DNA of 13,981 nucleotides from Anaerolineae bacterium (GCA_029933115.1 JAOZOT010000041.1:1635-15615), one strand, 5' to 3'. Positions 6,046 to 13,804 are shown, numbered from the stretch's first letter. A program made the numbers and translations. The notes: generated by a model from the sequence alone, not told the origin.

Positions 6046-8388
6046 CTACGGCGTTACCTCATAAAACTGTACGGTGTACCGCTTGAAAGGTTCCACTTCC
6101 AAGTGCAATTCTTCGGCCTCAGGCAGACCGATCAGCTTGACGTTCCAACGAGACGAGGCAGAGGCGTTCAGCATGTCGTAGCTGAACCAGCCCTGGGGAT
6201 TGGTCGCAGTTTCAAAGATGGGGGCGCCGCCGGCGTCAATGCTTATCCGCACGCCGGGTATGCCCTGGCCTTTGATGTCCACCACGGTGCCCACGAGCTG
6301 AGAGAGCTCTGTTTCCTGCTCATCCACCCCTACGATTTTGGCTCTGAAGGGCCGCCCTATGGGCTCTGGGAGGGAGGGCGCCGGTTGCCCCTCAGGCGCG
6401 GGCGTCGCTTCGGCTTCTGGCGGGGCTCCGGTCGAGGGCATAGGGAAGTAGTGCTGCAAGATTTGGGCGGCGATAGGCGCGGCTATATCTGAGCCCTCGC
6501 CTCCTCCTTCGACCAGGACGATCAAGGCGATTTCTGGGTCCTCGGCCGGAGCGAAGGCAGTGAACCAGGCGTGAGTGGGCAGGTTGCCCTGACGGTCCCT
6601 GTCCGGGTAGCCGTCGTTGTTCTCATCGGTGAAGTACTCGGCGGTGCCCGTCTTGCCGGCTACCGAGACCCAGGGGATGTGGGCGTTCATGGCTGTGCCC
6701 CATTCCACAGCGGCTTTCATCCCCTCTCTCACGAGGGCCAGGTTCTCCTGTGAAACAGGAATCTGACGGATGACCTCCGGGGTGAAAGAGCGGAGCACGC
6801 GTCCTTCGGCGTCGGTCACCTGGTAGACTATTTGGGGCCGATATAGAGTGCCACCGTTGGCCACAGCGGCCGTGGCGTTCAATATTTGCAAAGGTGTGGC
6901 CAGGAGGAAGCCTTGGCCGATGGCCATGTTGTAGGTGTCGCCTGTGACCCATATTTCGGAATAGGTCAGCCTTTTCCATTTGCGAGTGGGCACCAGGCCC
7001 GCGTTTTCTCCAGGCAGGTCAATGCCTGTCAATTCGCCAAAGCCAAAGAGATGAGCGTACTCGGCCAAGCGTTCCAACCCCAGGCCCTCAAAATCTCTGA
7101 AACCTCCGCTCACTATGTAAAAGTAGATGTCACAGGATTGGGCGATGCCACTGATGAGGTTGATAGGGCCGTGTTTGCCCCATTTATGAATCCAGCAGTA
7201 GAAAGGCTGAGCTTGCTCTGGGTCATCAGGGAAATATTTGTTGGGTAGCCAGAGGATGCCTTCACAGGTGAATTGTGTCTCCGGGGTCACGATACCCTCT
7301 TGCAGGGCGGCGGCGGCCGGAACGATTTTGAAAGTCGAACCGGGCGGATAGAGTCCACTGATGGCGTGATTGACCAGCGGGTGGTGAGGGTCTGAGCTCA
7401 ACCGTTCGTAATCTCCGACAGAGATGCCCTCGGCGAAGAGGTTGTTGTCGTAGCCGGGCAGGCTGACCATACCCAGGATCTCACCCGTCTGCGGGTTCAT
7501 GGCGATGGCTACTCCTGCTTTGGAGCCGGCGGCCTTTATGCCCTGGTAGAGGGCCCCTTCCATAGCTCGTTGCAACTCAAGGTCAATGGTCAATATCAGG
7601 TTGTGGCCGGGCCTGGCTGGTTCTGGCTCACCCACTGTCCTGATCTCTCGTCCCGCCACGTCTACTTCGATGTGTTTGCGCCCTTTGCGGCCACGCAGTT
7701 CGTCCTCAAAGGTCAGTTCCACGCCGGTCAACCCCACCCGGTCGCTGTTGGGATCGTAGCCGCGCTTGATGTATTCTTCGGCCCTTTCTCCGGGGATGCG
7801 GCCCACGTAACCGATGATGTGGGAGGTCAGGTCTCCGCTGATGTATTGGCGGATGGGCTCGATTTGAACGTGGACGCCGGGCAGGTCCAGATGCTCTTCC
7901 TCGATGATGAAGGCAATCTCGCGCTCGACGTTGGTAGCGATGCGCACCGGCAGGAAGGGAGCTCCCCGCCCCTGCTCGACCATCTCTTTGATGCCGGGCT
8001 GTAGGGAGAATTCTGGAGGAGCGGCCAGGGCCACCGGCACCCGACCGCTGGGAACTTGACTCGGCCTGCTGACCGGAATGTCTAGGAGAGTAGAGAGGCG
8101 GGCAAAGACGGCCTCTCGCTCGGCTTCGTCCTCTGGCAGGTCGGCGGGCACGATGGTGACGGTAAAGCTGGGCTTGTTCCTGACCAAGATGTTGCCGTGG
8201 CGGTCGTAGATGATACCCCTGGGGGCGTCAATGGACACCAGCCGGAAGCGATTGCGGTCGGCTTGTAGCAGGTACTTCTGCCACTGCACGACCTGCAAGT
8301 ACCATAATTGCACCACCAGACCCAAAAATATGAGGAGGATGGCAACGCGGAATATGACAATTCGTAGCCTAGGATCTAGTCGTCTCAT
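6046..8388 (-). CDS. mrdA: PBP2 (class B penicillin-binding protein) with extra C-terminal beta domain
   Basis: This is the transpeptidase of the elongasome, cross-linking glycan made by RodA. The 780-residue protein has one N-terminal membrane helix (about 9-30) and a dimerisation/pedestal region with the class B signature APRGIIYDRHGNILVRN (55-71). The transpeptidase domain carries SxxK at Ser351-Lys354 (PPGSTFK), SxD at Ser418-Asp420 (QSCDIYFY) and KTG at 579-581 (KTGTAE). The usual family length is about 600-700 residues. Here a Pro/Ala/Glu linker (about 652-680) leads to a further domain (about 693-778). That domain contains VGTVVDIKGQGIPGVRISID and NPQGWFSYD, resembling a carboxypeptidase-regulatory or CNA-B-like beta sandwich. 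Just after KTG is D588-E-N-N-D-G-Y-P-D596, a calcium-loop-like spacing. The start ATG 8388 has AGAGGA upstream. Confidence 0.94.
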   Translation of the reverse strand: MRRLDPRLRIVIFRVAILLIFLGLVVQLWYLQVVQWQKYLLQADRNRFRLVSIDAPRGIIYDRHGNILVRNKPSFTVTIVPADLPEDEAEREAVFARLSTLLDIPVSRPSQVPSGRVPVALAAPPEFSLQPGIKEMVEQGRGAPFLPVRIATNVEREIAFIIEEEHLDLPGVHVQIEPIRQYISGDLTSHIIGYVGRIPGERAEEYIKRGYDPNSDRVGLTGVELTFEDELRGRKGRKHIEVDVAGREIRTVGEPEPARPGHNLILTIDLELQRAMEGALYQGIKAAGSKAGVAIAMNPQTGEILGMVSLPGYDNNLFAEGISVGDYERLSSDPHHPLVNHAISGLYPPGSTFKIVPAAAALQEGIVTPETQFTCEGILWLPNKYFPDDPEQAQPFYCWIHKWGKHGPINLISGIAQSCDIYFYIVSGGFRDFEGLGLERLAEYAHLFGFGELTGIDLPGENAGLVPTRKWKRLTYSEIWVTGDTYNMAIGQGFLLATPLQILNATAAVANGGTLYRPQIVYQVTDAEGRVLRSFTPEVIRQIPVSQENLALVREGMKAAVEWGTAMNAHIPWVSVAGKTGTAEYFTDENNDGYPDRDRQGNLPTHAWFTAFAPAEDPEIALIVLVEGGGEGSDIAAPIAAQILQHYFPMPSTGAPPEAEATPAPEGQPAPSLPEPIGRPFRAKIVGVDEQETELSQLVGTVVDIKGQGIPGVRISIDAGGAPIFETATNPQGWFSYDMLNASASSRWNVKLIGLPEAEELHLEVEPFKRYTVQFYEVTP

Positions 8389-8432
8389 GATCCTCTCGGT
8401 GGATGGGTCAACGAGTCAACAGCGAGCGCGCT

Positions 8433-11099
8433 TCAGTCTTTGGTGACTGAGAGGGGCTGAAGAGTGAGTGTTTCCCTGACCTCTTCTTCCCCAGGCAAAA
8501 GCACGGGTAGAGGCTGTAAAGTAGATGGCTCGTACAAGCCTACCTGCAAGAGATATTGGCCCGGCGGGGTGCTCTTGGGAACGGTGAGGCGATGGGTGTC
8601 TTTCATGTATTTGCCTTCTTCCCACCAAGAGGTGGGATAACTACCGGGATGAGCGTTGTCCTGCTGGGCGTAGACGTTCGAGGCAGAGTCTACCAGGCGG
8701 GCCTGGACACCGTAAGAAGTCTCCAGCCTCCGCTGTGCTTTCCAGTAGAGATCCAGACGCAAGGTGTCTCCGGCTTTGATGGTTGAAGAACCCAGATCAT
8801 AACCGAGGAGAGTTATTTTGTCGTCAAAGTTGACGTTCAGAGAATGTTGGACCCCCTTGATCCGAGTCCCGTCAAAGCTCCATTTGAAGAACGTGTCATG
8901 ATGGTCAACGTAGGCCACTTTGACGGCCAGCAGTAGCAGGGCGAGCCCGGCCATCACTATAGCTTGCCCGGCGCTGAGACTAGGCCGAGGAGACACCTTC
9001 GCCCCTTCGTGTTCGTGTTTCGCCAAATATACGATGATACCCAGGAGTGTGAGCAGGCTGATGACTGATATGGCGTCGGCTGCTAGCCGCAGCGGCAACT
9101 CCTCGAATTGCAGGTGGATGACGTGTTTTCCGGCCGGGACGATAAAGCTGATGCGCCCCTGCCCTTGGGTGGGCTCGATGGGTACCTCTTCACCGTCAAT
9201 GTAGGCCCGCCATCCGGGGAAATAGTGGATGTCAAAGAAGACTTTCAGCGTTTTGGCCAGTTGGACGGTGAGCCGACCGCCGGTTGGAGTGTACTCCTCT
9301 TCCAATACGGTACATCCCTCCGGCCAGGTGGAGGTATCCAGCCTTTTTAGTGGCTGGCCGGCCCGGTACATAGGCTCCAGGAGGGACTCTGGCGGCACCC
9401 ACTCTACCCAGATGGGCAGGTATTCACCTGTGGCCGTGGTGCCGACAGCCCCCATCCGCCGTTCCATGTCCATCATCTCTGACAAAGAGGGATTGGCCGG
9501 CAGCGAGCGCTGATAGCCAGGATAGAGCATGGGCAGAGCAGCCAGGACGAGCAGGGTCAACAGTATGACTGCAATCAGAAACTGAAAGGTGTTCGGCGCT
9601 CGCTCCGCCCTGAAACAGCCTGCCTCAGGCTTGGGCCTCGCAGCTTGGTGATTGGGGCTTGTGCAGCGAGGCCCGGGGAGTTTGAGGGGTATCCCCTCAA
9701 CCCCACTTTCTCGGCTCTGAAAGCGGAACCGGCGGGCCGCTCTCTCACCCGGTGAAGGAGAAGGAGAACGATGGAAGGACACCGTCCGGCCGAGCTTACG
9801 AAGCCCCCACACCCCCCGAATTGCTGCGCAAGCCCGATTTATCACCAGGCGAAGGCTAGCCTCGCTGTGAGAGAGCGCATCTACAAAAGCCCCAACCAGT
9901 ACGGCCACAGCCAAGCTGGCCGGACCAAGCCAGCGGAAAGGGAACTGCAAATAGGCCAGGGGAGGCAACCGATCCCACAGGGCGACAGACTGGGGCAGCG
10001 TCATGGCTACTGAGGCCGTCAGGACGAAGGCGAAAAAAAGGATGTGCGCTTTTTGGCTTTTTCCTCTCTTTCTCAGAGCAGTGACGGCGGCTATAGCCGG
10101 AATAGTTTGGACCAGTCCAAGGCTCCGGGGTACGGCCGGATTCATGCGGCCGGTGTCGGTTGGCCGGGGAGGGGAGAGGATCTCGGCCAAGGACAGGAAG
10201 TGGTGATGGTAATCCAGGTTAGGGGGGATCAACCCCCGCTCGATCTGAACCCAGCGTCTCTCTAGGATGGCCGGCAATGTGAAAAAAGCGCTCAGAGCCA
10301 GCCCCAGAACCAGGGCCGAGACTACCCCCCAAATTCCAAACCTCAACCTGTGCATTTTCCCGCTCTCGCCGGATTTGTAATCCGGCGATCCGGCAGAAAT
10401 CCGGCCAGAGCGGCGCGAGCTCTCGAGTAGGAGCAAGACGATGGCATACGTCACCAGCAGGGGGAAGAGGATCAGAGTGGAGGTCGTGTGAGTCAGGGGC
10501 AAAGCGGCCACCCCCAGGGCCCCGATGACGAGGTGACGTCGGTCCCCCAGGGTGATCAGGCGCCGGAAGCTCCACATCACCATAGGGAAAAAAGCCAGGA
10601 CCAGAGCCTCGGGTAGGATTCCCCGGAAAAAGCTGTCATACAGTTGGTAAGGAGCATACATGTAGGCCACCGCGGCCACTATGGCCGCAGTCTCCCCAAA
10701 CAGGTCTCTGACGTAGAGGTACATCGTTGCGCCTGAGCCCAATATGGCCAGACAGAAGACGGCTTTCAGGGCATTGACCAGGCTCAGGCCCAGCAGGTGA
10801 AAGACCTCAGCCAGATAGTAGGACAGAGGCGCATAGAAATTGAAAAGAGGCAGGCCGAGGCCGTAGACCAAGTCTGGGGCCCACCGGGAGAACAGGACAC
10901 CGTGCCGAAAAAGGTTGTCGAGTTCAACGAGACGGTAGAGATGGATGATCCCATCCGCAGTTTGAGGTAATGACCCTCGCCAAAGAGGAGTCACCGCAAT
11001 TAGGCCAAAGAGACAGACCAAGGCCACACCAAGATAGATTGAGAATTGAGAATTGGGAACTGAGAAGCCTCTCTCCCGTCTCGGGGTGGGTTTTCTCAT
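8433..11099 (-). CDS. GT-C-type polytopic membrane protein (PTPS-related / YfhO-like) with C-terminal beta domain
   Basis: The 888-residue protein has about a dozen hydrophobic segments. It opens with a membrane helix (about 22-40) and a loop carrying TADGIIHLYR (47-56), with Asp49 and His53 where GT-C glycosyltransferases keep catalytic acids. A WAPDLVYGLGLPLFNFY-type block follows, typical of the 6-pyruvoyl-tetrahydropterin synthase-related membrane family (a misleading domain name). An external domain (about 530-670) ends in a YfhO-like IVPAGKHVIHLQFEE. After the last helix (712-730) residues 757-870 form a beta domain (ITLLGYDLG, AGDTLRLDLYWKA, PPGQYLLQVGLYEP). Two stretches, about 230-248 and 411-503, look foreign and match DNA repeats. 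ATG 11099 is chosen because the frame further upstream overlaps mreD; AGGAG is close to it. It likely moves sugars from lipid carriers, but substrate is unknown. Confidence 0.75.
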   Translation of the reverse strand: MRKPTPRRERGFSVPNSQFSIYLGVALVCLFGLIAVTPLWRGSLPQTADGIIHLYRLVELDNLFRHGVLFSRWAPDLVYGLGLPLFNFYAPLSYYLAEVFHLLGLSLVNALKAVFCLAILGSGATMYLYVRDLFGETAAIVAAVAYMYAPYQLYDSFFRGILPEALVLAFFPMVMWSFRRLITLGDRRHLVIGALGVAALPLTHTTSTLILFPLLVTYAIVLLLLESSRRSGRISAGSPDYKSGESGKMHRLRFGIWGVVSALVLGLALSAFFTLPAILERRWVQIERGLIPPNLDYHHHFLSLAEILSPPRPTDTGRMNPAVPRSLGLVQTIPAIAAVTALRKRGKSQKAHILFFAFVLTASVAMTLPQSVALWDRLPPLAYLQFPFRWLGPASLAVAVLVGAFVDALSHSEASLRLVINRACAAIRGVWGLRKLGRTVSFHRSPSPSPGERAARRFRFQSRESGVEGIPLKLPGPRCTSPNHQAARPKPEAGCFRAERAPNTFQFLIAVILLTLLVLAALPMLYPGYQRSLPANPSLSEMMDMERRMGAVGTTATGEYLPIWVEWVPPESLLEPMYRAGQPLKRLDTSTWPEGCTVLEEEYTPTGGRLTVQLAKTLKVFFDIHYFPGWRAYIDGEEVPIEPTQGQGRISFIVPAGKHVIHLQFEELPLRLAADAISVISLLTLLGIIVYLAKHEHEGAKVSPRPSLSAGQAIVMAGLALLLLAVKVAYVDHHDTFFKWSFDGTRIKGVQHSLNVNFDDKITLLGYDLGSSTIKAGDTLRLDLYWKAQRRLETSYGVQARLVDSASNVYAQQDNAHPGSYPTSWWEEGKYMKDTHRLTVPKSTPPGQYLLQVGLYEPSTLQPLPVLLPGEEEVRETLTLQPLSVTKD
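9591..9877. repeat. Hairpin-rich insertion read in-frame within the GT-C gene
   Basis: The stretch encodes about 93 Arg/Pro/Ser-rich residues (411-503) between two membrane segments and does not resemble the flanking protein. It is packed with inverted repeats: agcctg/caggct (9617-9631); gggcctcgc/gcgaggccc (9633-9641 with 9666-9674); ttgagggg/cccctcaa (9682-9700); cgctctctcac/gtgagagagcg (9738-9748 with 9867-9877); and a bulged hairpin at about 9849-9865. This looks like a composite of small palindromic elements that inserted without breaking the frame. No transposase is present. Confidence 0.6.
10360..10413. repeat. 54-bp palindromic element inserted in-frame in the GT-C gene
   Basis: The outer arms ccgctct/agagcgg enclose gccggattt/aaatccggc, with further nested ccgg motifs, so the unit is an imperfect palindrome. 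Its length equals 18 codons. It encodes about RSGRISAGSPDYKSGESG (residues 230-248), a polar Gly/Ser-rich loop between two membrane helices. This parallels palindromic elements known to insert into genes in Rickettsia, but relatedness is not implied. Confidence 0.65.
11038..11065. repeat. Degenerate heptanucleotide repeat near the GT-C gene start
   Basis: Four 7-bp units on the plus strand read attgaga, attgaga, attggga and actgaga. They fall about 35-62 bases inside the coding region. Because the unit is not a multiple of three, a change in copy number would shift the frame. Only two copies are identical, so slippage is possible but not strongly favoured. Confidence 0.6.
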
Positions 11100-11133
11100 C
11101 ACTCCTGACTTTTCGGCTGGCACTCCGGTTTTT

Positions 11134-11643
11134 CTACCACTCCATCTCTTTTTTGCCGGTCTTGCGGTGCAGCCAGCGTATAGCCGGATACACCAGAGGC
11201 GTGAGCAGCACGTTGAACAGGCTGGCCGGCAGGACAAGCCTGATGAAACTATCCAGCCATACCACAGGCCAGCCCAGCACTTTTAGCACGAGGAGGAAAG
11301 TAAAGTCGTAGATAAGGCTGGCCAGAAAAACTGTCGCTAATGGCAGGATGACGTGGGTGTGAAAGACGGTCGCTTGCCCCAGGCCGGAAAAAAAGCTGGC
11401 GATGAGTAGAGCTAGGGCGGACGATCCAAAAGGGGCGCCCGAGAAAAGATCCAGGCAGAGGCCCCCAATGAACCCCCAGACGATTCCCTCTCGGGTGCCT
11501 CGCAAAAGGCTCCAGGAGATGACTACCAGAAGCATCAAGTCAGGTTTTACACCCCAGAGGGTCAGATGGGGCATGACCGTTGATTGAACAAGGGCCACGC
11601 CGATCAACAGCAGGATAGAAGCATAGATGTTAATGTGAATCAC
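11134..11643 (-). CDS. mreD: MreD, rod-shape-determining membrane protein
   Basis: MreD is the small polytopic partner of MreC in the elongasome. The protein has about five membrane segments and family-typical features: VQSTVMPHLTLWGVKPDLMLL near the N-terminus, GFIGGLCLDLFSGAPFG in the middle, and a basic C-terminus (HRKTGKKEMEW). GTG 11643 gives 169 residues, the usual length, and starts 4 bp after the mreC stop with AAAGAG abutting it. A TTG at 11673 would add ten residues and overlap mreC by 26 bp. The start is therefore uncertain. The gene is followed by the GT-C gene 34 bp on. Confidence 0.88.
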   Translation of the reverse strand: MIHINIYASILLLIGVALVQSTVMPHLTLWGVKPDLMLLVVISWSLLRGTREGIVWGFIGGLCLDLFSGAPFGSSALALLIASFFSGLGQATVFHTHVILPLATVFLASLIYDFTFLLVLKVLGWPVVWLDSFIRLVLPASLFNVLLTPLVYPAIRWLHRKTGKKEMEW

Positions 11644-11647
11644 CTCT

Positions 11648-12484
11648 TTACTGAGCCATCTCAATAGGCTCAAAGTTGGTGATAACGAGCACTACTTCCA
11701 GTCGGTCAAAGTCCACCGTTGGCTTGACATCAGCTTGTTGGAACATTTCGATGTCTCGCTTGTGGACGGCAATGACCTGACCGATCACCAGGCGTTTGGG
11801 GAAAGTGGCCCCCAGGCCTGAGGTGAGGATGATGTCCCCAACGTTGACTGTCACCGGCTGGGGGATGTATTTCATCACCAGTCCGCCGTCTGCTTTGCCT
11901 TCTACTATCCCGGTAGCCCGTGAACTCTGGATAAGGGCATTCACCGAACTGGAAACGTCGGTTATCAGAAGGACTTTGGACGATTTGGAGCTCACTTCCA
12001 CAATACGACCGACCAATCCGCGATCGGTTACCACGGGCATACCTTTGGCCACTCCATCATCGGTGCCCACGTCAATGATGATGGAGCGCAGGAGGTTGCT
12101 GGGATCCTGGCCGATGATGTGTCCCACCACCTCGGCACCTTTATAGCTGTAGGTCGGGTTGGCCTGGGTGAACTGGAGCAACTGGCGCAGGGTTTCATTT
12201 TCAGATTCCAGCTCCTTCAGGCGGACGTTCTCAATCATCAGGCTGTCGGCCAGGCTTTGCAGTTCTTCGTTACGGCGTCGCAGTTCCTGTAAATCGCGGA
12301 AGGTCTGGACCAGTTCGCTGAGATCGCCGACCAGCACAGATAGGTGGTTTTGGATGGGGGTCACCGGCTTCAGGATCAGATTCTCGACCGCCTGGATGTT
12401 GCCGGTTTCGTGTAAGACGAGCCCGACTATGGTCAGTGAAAGGAGGAGGAGGAACAGCAGGGGTCTATCTTGCAACCGCTTCAT
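11648..12484 (-). CDS. mreC: MreC, rod-shape-determining protein
   Basis: MreC is the bitopic scaffold that links MreB and MreD to PBP2/RodA outside the membrane. The 278-residue protein has one N-terminal membrane helix (about 8-25) and a coiled coil (about 53-107, with RRRNEELQSLADSL and ENVRLKELESENETLRQ). Two beta domains (about 113-270) follow, with family motifs GQDPSNLLRSIIIDVGTDDG (125-144), GLVGRIVEV (156-164) and LTSGLGATFPKRLVIGQV (220-237). The length is normal. ATG 12484 has only a distant AGGA, placed next to a hairpin. It is separated from mreB by 250 bp holding a decayed gene. Confidence 0.95.
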   Translation of the reverse strand: MKRLQDRPLLFLLLLSLTIVGLVLHETGNIQAVENLILKPVTPIQNHLSVLVGDLSELVQTFRDLQELRRRNEELQSLADSLMIENVRLKELESENETLRQLLQFTQANPTYSYKGAEVVGHIIGQDPSNLLRSIIIDVGTDDGVAKGMPVVTDRGLVGRIVEVSSKSSKVLLITDVSSSVNALIQSSRATGIVEGKADGGLVMKYIPQPVTVNVGDIILTSGLGATFPKRLVIGQVIAVHKRDIEMFQQADVKPTVDFDRLEVVLVITNFEPIEMAQ

Positions 12485-12498
12485 GTATTAAATATCCT

Positions 12499-12511
12499 GG
12501 CGCTTTGCGCC
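12499..12511. promoter_or_regulatory. Hairpin abutting the mreC ribosome binding site
   Basis: The perfect palindrome ggcgc-ttt-gcgcc lies directly upstream of the only AGGA (12495-12498 on the minus strand) before mreC. It could modulate translation of mreC. It also resembles gcgcaaa-type low-complexity repeats. No convincing promoter is seen in 12485-12603, although a TATGAT-like -10 without a -35 box is present. Confidence 0.35.
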
Positions 12512-12603
12512 TTGGCGTTATCATATTCTGCCTGGTCCGAGACTGAGCGCTGAACGCTTTGGCCAAAGCCTGGACGTAGGTCTGCGGGGCCTGTCTAATC
12601 CGT

Positions 12604-12738
12604 TCACAATGCAACCTGAAGAATGTGACGCTCAAAGTAGTCAAGCACCTCCTGCGCTCCGGCAACGACCTGCTCCGCATCAGCCTGCGGGTAATAGCGG
12701 TAAGGGGAACTGGAGGGATGGGCATTGGCGTGTATTAG
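12604..12738 (-). pseudogene. C-terminal fragment of a HEPN-like protein
   Basis: In the frame that crosses the mreB stop, the minus strand reads 44 residues: HANAHPSSSPYRYYPQADAE, then a helix with AGAQEVLDYFERHIL, ending at TGA 12604-12606. The Pro-rich PYxYY element followed by an A-E-x-x-x-x-A-x-E-[IV]-L helix matches my recollection of the C-terminus of HEPN domains, often paired with MNT nucleotidyltransferases in toxin-antitoxin modules. There is no start codon and the N-terminal helices with the RNase motif are missing, so this is a relic. The match is from memory and short. Confidence 0.45.
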
Positions 12739-13796
12739 CGAGTTGCCCCGCCGCGCTGAGTGGTAGCCAGAACCTTGCTCAGAACGTCCAGTTCCTCCAG
12801 GATCTTCCCCGCACCGCGAGCCACGCAGGTCAGAGGGTCCTCGGCCACATAGACTCGCATCTTGGTCTCCTCCGAAAGCCGTTCGGCCAGGCCCTGGAGG
12901 AGAGCCCCGCCACCGGCCAGAGCGATGCCTTGTTCCATCAGGTCGGCTATCAGTTCAGGGGGGGTGTCGTCCAGGGTGCTCTTCACCGTGTCAACGATCA
13001 CGTCAACTGAGCTAGACAGAGCCTCACGGATTTCCACGCTGCTGACCTCGATGGACTCTGGCAGGCCGGTGATGAGGTTGCGGCCTCTCAAGATCATGGT
13101 CTGCTCTTCTGGTAGAGGATAGGCCGACCCGATGGTCATTTTGGCTTTTTCGGCCATGCGATCCCCAATGAGGAGATTATATTTCTGACGAGCGTACTGC
13201 ATGATGTCTTCGTCCATCTCATCGCCGGCCACGCGAATGGAACGGCTGACGACGATGCCTCCTAGCGAGAAAACAGCCACCTCGGTTGTGCCGCCTCCGA
13301 CGTCAATGACCATGCTGCCCAGTGATTCCATGATGGGCAATCCTATCCCGATGGCGGCGGCCATAGGTTGCTCGACCAGATAGGCTTCGCGGGCTCCGGC
13401 GCTGATGGCCGCGTCGTAAACAGCTTTTTTCTCGACTTCGGTGACGCCGCTGGGGATGCCAATCACAGTCCGTGGTCTGGGGATAGGGAGCAGCATCTGG
13501 TTGTGCACTTTTTCGATGAAGTAGTGGAGCATTTTTTCGGTGATGTCAAATTCAGAGATAACGCCGTCACGCAGAGGGCGAATAGCGACGATATTGCCCG
13601 GGGTCCGACCGACCATCTCTTTGGCCTCAATGCCGATAGCCAGCACTTTTCTGCTTTTCTTCTCAATGGCTACCCAAGAGGGCTCGTTGATAACGATGCC
13701 TTTGCCGCGCACATTCACCAGAGTGTTGGCCGTGCCCAGGTCTATGCCAATATCCATAGAAAAGAGACCCAAAAGGGCATTTAAGGGGCTAAACAC
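12735..13796 (-). CDS. mreB: MreB, actin-like cell-shape protein
   Basis: MreB forms membrane-bound filaments that orient the elongasome. The 353-residue protein shows the actin-fold ATP site: phosphate-1 DIGIDLGTANTLV (15-27), phosphate-2 VIDVGGGTTEVAV (163-175) and adenosine motif GIALAGGGALLQGL (290-303). Other family segments are GIPSGVTEVEKKAV (113-126) and VEQPMAAAIG (141-150). The frame opens at GTG 13814, but GTG 13796 is preferred: AGGAGG lies 8 bases upstream, and MreB proteins begin MFxxLLGLFSxDIGIDLG. It is the first gene of the run and sits behind an extended -10 promoter. Confidence 0.97.
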   Translation of the reverse strand: MFSPLNALLGLFSMDIGIDLGTANTLVNVRGKGIVINEPSWVAIEKKSRKVLAIGIEAKEMVGRTPGNIVAIRPLRDGVISEFDITEKMLHYFIEKVHNQMLLPIPRPRTVIGIPSGVTEVEKKAVYDAAISAGAREAYLVEQPMAAAIGIGLPIMESLGSMVIDVGGGTTEVAVFSLGGIVVSRSIRVAGDEMDEDIMQYARQKYNLLIGDRMAEKAKMTIGSAYPLPEEQTMILRGRNLITGLPESIEVSSVEIREALSSSVDVIVDTVKSTLDDTPPELIADLMEQGIALAGGGALLQGLAERLSEETKMRVYVAEDPLTCVARGAGKILEELDVLSKVLATTQRGGATR

Positions 13797-13804
13797 GTGA
13801 TTTT

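Noticed and set aside
9591..10413. Complete insertion sequence within the GT-C gene.
   Set aside because: No transposase, no clear target duplication and an unbroken reading frame; only small palindromic units are seen.
11100..11237. A 46-residue N-terminal extension of the GT-C protein.
   Set aside because: It overlaps mreD by more than 100 bp, is Cys/Arg-rich and lacks a start signal as good as that near 11099.
12465..12725. An 86-residue minus-strand frame between mreB and mreC.
   Set aside because: It is basic and low in structure, overlaps the mreC start, and competes with the better HEPN-like reading in another frame.
12609..13010. A 133-residue plus-strand frame opposite mreB.
   Set aside because: It is a shadow of mreB and of the adjoining gap, with no family resemblance.
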